Shown here one piece after another: positions 60,562 to 64,000 of a stretch of 64,000 nucleotides of DNA (position 1 is the stretch's first letter; every line of letters starts with the position of its first letter). The notes below the pieces were generated by a model. The model worked only from the letters and a program-made list of their open reading frames with translations, had not been told where the DNA came from and did not search any database. The position numbers and the translations under genes are program-made. The stretch covers positions 176,002 through 240,001 of the forward strand of contig NZ_ALCH01000005.1 of the NCBI RefSeq assembly GCF_000279535.1. Reading direction: 5' to 3'. The stretch comes from Streptococcus infantis SPAR10 (GTDB taxonomy: Bacteria > Bacillota > Bacilli > Lactobacillales > Streptococcaceae).

Positions 60562-61551
60562 ATGAAATACATTATCAATCATTCAAACGACACTGCCTTT
60601 AATATTGCTTTAGAGGAGTACGCTTTTAAACATCTTCTTGATGAAGATCAAATCTTCCTTCTTTGGATCAACAAACCATCTATTATTGTAGGACGTCACC
60701 AAAATACGATTGAAGAAATTAACCGTGACTATGTTCGTGAAAATGGAATTGAAGTAGTGAGACGAATCAGTGGTGGTGGAGCTGTTTACCATGATTTGAA
60801 CAACCTTAACTATACAATCATTTCAAAAGAAGATGAAAACAAGGCCTTTGACTTCAAGAGCTTCTCTACTCCGGTTATCAATACCTTGGCTGAACTTGGT
60901 GTTAAAGCTGAATTTACAGGCCGTAACGACTTGGAAATAGACGGTAAAAAATTCTGTGGAAATGCCCAAGCCTATATCAATGGCCGTATCATGCATCATG
61001 GTTGTCTTCTCTTTGACGTGGATTTGTCAGTCCTAGCTAACGCACTTAAAGTGTCTAAAGATAAGTTTGAATCAAAAGGGGTTAAATCGGTCCGTGCTCG
61101 TGTAACTAATATTATCGATGAGTTGCCAGAAAAGATCACTGTTGAAGAATTCCGTGATTTACTCTTGGAATACATGAAAAAAGAATACCCTGAGATGACT
61201 GAGTATGTGTTCTCAGATGAAGAATTGGCTGAAATCAATCGCATCAAAGAAACTAAGTTTGGAACTTGGGACTGGAACTATGGGAAATCACCTGAATACA
61301 ATGTCCGTCGTGGAACTAAATTCCCAAGCGGTAAGGTTGAAATCTTTGCTAATGTTATTGAGTCAAAAATTCAAGACATCAAGATTTACGGTGACTTCTT
61401 TGGTATCGAAGATGTTGCAGCAGTAGAAGATGTCCTTCGTGGCATTAAATACGAACGTGAAGATGTTCTTAAAGCACTTCAAACTATTAACTTAGGCCGT
61501 TACTTCGCAGGAATTACTGCAGAAGAAATTGCTGAAGCTGTGGTGGAATAA
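60562..61551 (+). CDS. lplA: Lipoate--protein ligase
   Basis: A 329-residue two-domain ligase. The catalytic domain has VVRRISGGGAVYHDLNNLNYT at residues 61-81, GRNDLEIDGKKFCGNAQ with the catalytic Lys, and the C-terminal accessory domain follows residue 240. It attaches lipoate, presumably to Lys43 of the E3 lipoyl domain, as its place at the end of the aco operon suggests. Confidence 0.95.
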   Translation: MKYIINHSNDTAFNIALEEYAFKHLLDEDQIFLLWINKPSIIVGRHQNTIEEINRDYVRENGIEVVRRISGGGAVYHDLNNLNYTIISKEDENKAFDFKSFSTPVINTLAELGVKAEFTGRNDLEIDGKKFCGNAQAYINGRIMHHGCLLFDVDLSVLANALKVSKDKFESKGVKSVRARVTNIIDELPEKITVEEFRDLLLEYMKKEYPEMTEYVFSDEELAEINRIKETKFGTWDWNYGKSPEYNVRRGTKFPSGKVEIFANVIESKIQDIKIYGDFFGIEDVAAVEDVLRGIKYEREDVLKALQTINLGRYFAGITAEEIAEAVVE

Positions 61552-61554
61552 AGT

Positions 61555-61587
61555 AAAAGATATCCATTTAACATGGATATCTTTTAT
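61555..61587 (+). terminator. Terminator of the aco-lplA operon
   Basis: AAAAGATATCCAT (61555-61567) pairs perfectly with ATGGATATCTTTT (61573-61585) over a 5-base loop. Confidence 0.9.
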
Positions 61588-61660
61588 CTTAGACTTGATA
61601 TTCAAAAATAATGAGAGTAGAATAAAGAGGAAATCTGAACAAAAAAGGGGATCATATTCG

Positions 61661-62302
61661 ATGATGAAAATTCCAATGGCAAAACTTGGTCTATTTGAAC
61701 AGTTAGATCGTATAGTAGTGGCTTTTTTCAGCAAGCAACAACCTTCAAGTCCATATGATTTGAATATCAGTATTACACAAGAACACCTTGACCAGAAAAA
61801 GCAAGAGCTAGAACCATTAGGCTACCAAGCTGTCCAATTACCATTAGGAATGGCTTTAGATAATATCATTCAGCAACCTCATTATAAAAGCTTAATCATT
61901 GGTGGACTTGCTCCAGACGAAATTATAGTCAGCAAAGAAGAATTAATGCCTTTAAAAGATATTGTGGACAGTTTTTGTATTATGTACGCTGCAGCAAATA
62001 ACAGACTGGAAAATAGCAAGGCTTATGAGTTAATGAAAGATAAGACGGTTTATTTTATTGGTAAACTATTTACAGATATTCCAAAAGACGGTGATGAAAT
62101 TGCTTATTTAGGAATTGATCGAATAGCGAGTGATGGTACACCATATGAAGCAGTTAAATGCTTTCTAACGGAAGAGAGTGCAGAGAAGTTCAATGATGAA
62201 AAAAGACCGGTCACCCCTGCAAACTTGGCCTATCTAAAATCATTTTGGGGAAAACCAGTCATTATTGAGCCACATCGTAATTATTGGATTGAATTTTTAT
62301 AG
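61661..62302 (+). CDS. Hypothetical cytoplasmic protein, possibly SseB-like
   Basis: A 213-residue soluble protein without signal peptide or membrane segment. The C-terminal part (TVYFIGKLF, a phrase like EAVKCFLTEESAEKFN, and PVIIEPHRNYWIEF) has some look of the SseB family N-terminal domain, but I do not recognise it firmly. The start at 61661 follows GGGGAT; the frame is open upstream, but that part crosses the terminator hairpin of lplA and is not coding. Single gene between two terminators. Confidence 0.75.
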   Translation: MMKIPMAKLGLFEQLDRIVVAFFSKQQPSSPYDLNISITQEHLDQKKQELEPLGYQAVQLPLGMALDNIIQQPHYKSLIIGGLAPDEIIVSKEELMPLKDIVDSFCIMYAAANNRLENSKAYELMKDKTVYFIGKLFTDIPKDGDEIAYLGIDRIASDGTPYEAVKCFLTEESAEKFNDEKRPVTPANLAYLKSFWGKPVIIEPHRNYWIEFL

Positions 62303-62310
62303 AAAGAATA

Positions 62311-62350
62311 AAAGAGCGTAAGATTCCATAAAGAATTCTACGCTCTTTTT
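62311..62350. terminator. Terminator between the hypothetical gene and xerS
   Basis: AAAGAGCGTAAGATTC (62311-62326) pairs with GAATTCTACGCTCTTT (62333-62348), two mismatches in the upper stem, then T residues. It can act on both strands. Confidence 0.85.
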
Positions 62351-62387
62351 CTAACACTAAAACGTTACATAATTTATGTTATGTGTC

Positions 62388-63458
62388 TCATAAACTATCC
62401 AAGGCGTTTTTCTGTTCGTCATTTACGATATGCGTATACAAGTCAGTAACTTGTGTGCTAGCATGTCCTAGTTGATGACTGACCAAAACCTGTGACTTGG
62501 TTGCATCATAGAGACGAGTTGCAAGAGTATGGCGCAGTTTGTGGGGTGTTACGCGGACTTTAAAGTCTTCTGAATACTTGGCCACCATCTTTTCAACACT
62601 AGAAGCATCAATCCGGTTTGGAACACCTCGATACAAGGTCAGAAAGAGGGCTGTATCAGTCTTTTCTGTCTTATAACGTTTGTCTCGAATAGCAAGATAT
62701 TGCTCTAAATAAGGCTTAGCAAAGGCAGCGACATTAACCGAGTCACGTTTTCCGCCCTTACGAGTAACATCGATGACCATCATTTTGAGATTGAGATCAC
62801 GAAGATCTAGGTTAACTGCCTCAGAAAGACGGACACCAGATGCAAGAAGGAGTGCAATAATGGCTAAATCTCGCTCCTTATTCTTGTTAAAGGACGATAA
62901 GGCTCGATTTGAGAGAGTTTTAGGATATTCCTCATCTATATAATTCAAAAATCCCTCTGTTTCATCACCTAAAAAGAGCTTTTGCTTGATATTTTCAGCT
63001 CGCGCAGCCAAGGTTTCTTTCTTTTTCTTGGTCGCAACCTTCTTCATGACATTACGGTAGAAATAAGGTTCCCCATGCTCGTTTTCAACTTCCTCAGTCA
63101 AATACTTATAAAGGCTAGAAAGTGCCGAAAGGGTACGGTTAATGGTTGTTTGAGAAACCCCGTTTTTCGTCGCATTGGCATTGAGCAGAGGACGTTCACG
63201 TAAGTAAAGGATAAAGGATTCCATGTCTTTCTTGGTCATGTGCTCCAGAACCTCTAAAGGGATATTAGCCATGGTGTCAGCATCCGATATACCAGATTCC
63301 AATACCCAGGTGAAAAATCGATCGTATTCCTTTAAGTATTCGTATAAGGTCGTAAAACTATATGGAACGGCCAGTTTTGATTGATAGTATTCTAGAACAT
63401 ACCAGGGCATGACTTGTTTGAGTTTATCAATCCGTTCTAATAAGATCTCGCGTTTCAT
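62388..63458 (-). CDS. xerS: Tyrosine recombinase XerS
   Basis: A 356-residue recombinase that resolves chromosome dimers alone in streptococci, in place of XerC/XerD. The C-terminal catalytic domain has the arginine in [12 protein letters not shown], the lysine region [34 protein letters not shown] and the nucleophile tyrosine in LYTHI. The start [11 protein letters not shown] follows GGAG with good spacing; a TTG four codons earlier was rejected. Its target site dif lies 52 bases upstream of the start. Confidence 0.96.
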   Translation of the reverse strand: MKREILLERIDKLKQVMPWYVLEYYQSKLAVPYSFTTLYEYLKEYDRFFTWVLESGISDADTMANIPLEVLEHMTKKDMESFILYLRERPLLNANATKNGVSQTTINRTLSALSSLYKYLTEEVENEHGEPYFYRNVMKKVATKKKKETLAARAENIKQKLFLGDETEGFLNYIDEEYPKTLSNRALSSFNKNKERDLAIIALLLASGVRLSEAVNLDLRDLNLKMMVIDVTRKGGKRDSVNVAAFAKPYLEQYLAIRDKRYKTEKTDTALFLTLYRGVPNRIDASSVEKMVAKYSEDFKVRVTPHKLRHTLATRLYDATKSQVLVSHQLGHASTQVTDLYTHIVNDEQKNALDSL

Positions 63459-63486
63459 GTTTTTCTCCAAATCTTTCTATACTAGT

Positions 63487-63515
63487 AGTATAGCATAGCT
63501 AGATATATTTTTCAA
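63487..63515 (-). promoter_or_regulatory. Promoter of xerS overlapping dif
   Basis: On the minus strand TTGAAA (63510-63515) and TATACT (63487-63492) are spaced by 17 bases, with TG one base before the -10 box. The -35 box is the last six bases of the dif site. Confidence 0.75.
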
Positions 63516-63540
63516 GAAAATTATAGTTTTTCTGAAAGAT
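63510..63540 (-). other. dif: Chromosomal dif site (difSL type)
   Basis: On the minus strand the 31 bases read ATCTTTCAGAAAAACT at one side and ATAATTTTCTTGAAA at the other. This differs at a single base (A for C after ATCTTTC) from the streptococcal/lactococcal difSL sequence as I remember it. It lies directly upstream of xerS, the known arrangement. XerS acts here to resolve chromosome dimers at division, which marks the replication terminus. Confidence 0.92.
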
Positions 63541-63616
63541 GTTATAGAGGAGAGTTAGGAATGTGAGAAATATGAGAAATAACCAAAAAAATTTTTTAAG
63601 CCAATTATACTCAATT

Positions 63617-63693
63617 ATGTACTTTATTTAAGTGAACACTGGAAATTTTTTACTACTCTCAATTCAGTTGAAAATGTACTTTATTTAAGTGAA
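63617..63693. repeat. Two 20-base direct repeats beside dif
   Basis: ATGTACTTTATTTAAGTGAA occurs at 63617-63636 and again at 63674-63693 without mismatch, 57 bases apart; a third ATGTAC lies in the small palindrome AAATGTACATTT (about 63710-63721). They lie in the 238-base spacer between dif and the zinc-ribbon gene. Function unknown; no other feature except the terminator is seen in this spacer. Confidence 0.7.
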
Positions 63694-63729
63694 AACTAAA
63701 AAATTTTCAAATGTACATTTTGACAATAA

Positions 63730-63772
63730 AAAAACACTCTAATATCAATTTAATGAAATTTAGAGTGTTTTT
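63730..63772 (-). terminator. Terminator after the zinc-ribbon gene
   Basis: AAAAACACTCTAA (63730-63742) pairs with TTAGAGTGTTTTT (63760-63772); the T-run on the minus strand is long. Confidence 0.87.
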
Positions 63773-63778
63773 ATTTAT

Positions 63779-64000
63779 CTATATTTTTTCAAACTGTACA
63801 AAGTGTTCTTGCTTTCTTCTGTGGCCTTTGCAAATGGAACACGACCTTTTATTGCGTTTTTTGTATGCCATTCTTTCTTTTACTTGAATTTTGTAACGGT
63901 GATTAAGATTTTCTTGACATATCCACCATACAGGCAGAATACTCAACTCTGTAATTTCAGTTGGACTTACTATCAAGGAGTTATTTAGATAATCCCACTC
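63779..64000 (-). CDS. Zinc-ribbon (PF14311-type) domain protein, C-terminal part (5' end outside window)
   Basis: The frame is open from the window edge to the stop, giving the last 73 residues. It reads EWDYLNNSLIVSPTEITELS, then VWWICQEN and later CSICKG, which is the repeat pattern of the probable zinc-ribbon / treble-clef domain (WDY..N, VWW.C, then CPYC). The middle is slightly degenerate: CQENLNH where C..GH is usual. Full proteins of this type carry several such repeats and have no settled function. An internal TTG would give a 65-residue version, but the upstream residues clearly belong to the domain. Confidence 0.75.
   Translation of the reverse strand, partial: EWDYLNNSLIVSPTEITELSILPVWWICQENLNHRYKIQVKERMAYKKRNKRSCSICKGHRRKQEHFVQFEKI

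Noticed and set aside
61529..61660. Longer start for the hypothetical gene at 61661
   Set aside because: The extension crosses the terminator hairpin of lplA and has no ribosome binding site.
63779..63976. Stand-alone 65-residue gene starting at an internal TTG
   Set aside because: The frame continues to the window edge and the upstream residues (EWDYLNNS) belong to the zinc-ribbon motif, so this is a truncated larger gene.

Overview
The window is chromosomal DNA of a low-GC Gram-positive coccus, most likely a mitis-group Streptococcus (the S. mitis / S. oralis / S. pneumoniae cluster). The indications are a choline-binding LytB-type hydrolase, a BOX element, the lacTFEG - lacR - nrdFEH - ptsHI gene order, the AddAB-type pair RexB/RexA, a MacP gene after glmU, and XerS beside a near-perfect streptococcal dif site. 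Species cannot be fixed from the sequence alone.

Layout. 1-4.9 kb: 3' end of a lactose operon (lacT partial, lacF, lacE, lacG) facing a DeoR-type repressor. 5-8.9 kb: class Ib ribonucleotide reductase operon (nrdH-nrdE-small membrane protein-nrdF) with an NrdR-like box upstream. 9.2-12 kb: ptsHI and udk. 12-14 kb: coaB-coaC-panT, pantothenate uptake and CoA synthesis. 14-20.3 kb: fhs, lysS, a phosphatase / Cys-tRNA deacylase / DUF368 operon and a GH25 lysozyme-like protein. 20.4-25.9 kb: glmU-nudF-macP-mtnN, then pcrA. 26-29.5 kb: a two-component system convergent with an ABC exporter, next to a BOX element. 29.6-38.9 kb: HAD phosphatase, CPBP protease, rexB-rexA, a cysteine-cluster protein. 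39-47.9 kb: a surface-protein region with two LPXTG adhesins on Thr-rich stalks, flanking a glycosyltransferase / phosphodiester glycosidase / membrane protein operon and the lytB-like gene. 48-55.3 kb: HAD nucleotidase, a lipoprotein of unknown function behind a CcpA-type promoter and a gene remnant, an orphan CiaR-type box, then DUF4336-ung-mutX-pyrC-MATE. 55.4-61.6 kb: acetoin/pyruvate dehydrogenase-type operon acoABCL and lplA, with a covarying pair of hairpins between acoB and acoC. 61.6-64 kb: a hypothetical gene, xerS, dif, and the 3' end of a zinc-ribbon gene. The dif site places the right end of the window at the replication terminus, and most genes from 39 to 62 kb read toward it.

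Most genes are ordinary core genes. The observations most worth a second look are the covarying hairpins in the aco operon, the xerS promoter whose -35 box lies inside dif, the multi-hairpin spacer between lacE and lacG with two mutually exclusive stems, the membrane protein inserted between nrdE and nrdF, the glycosyltransferase / phosphodiester glycosidase operon in the surface region, a possibly leaderless coaB, the orphan CiaR box, and two decayed gene remnants. No tRNA, rRNA, CRISPR array, insertion sequence or prophage was recognised. All family assignments come from reading motifs and from memory of families; no searches were run.
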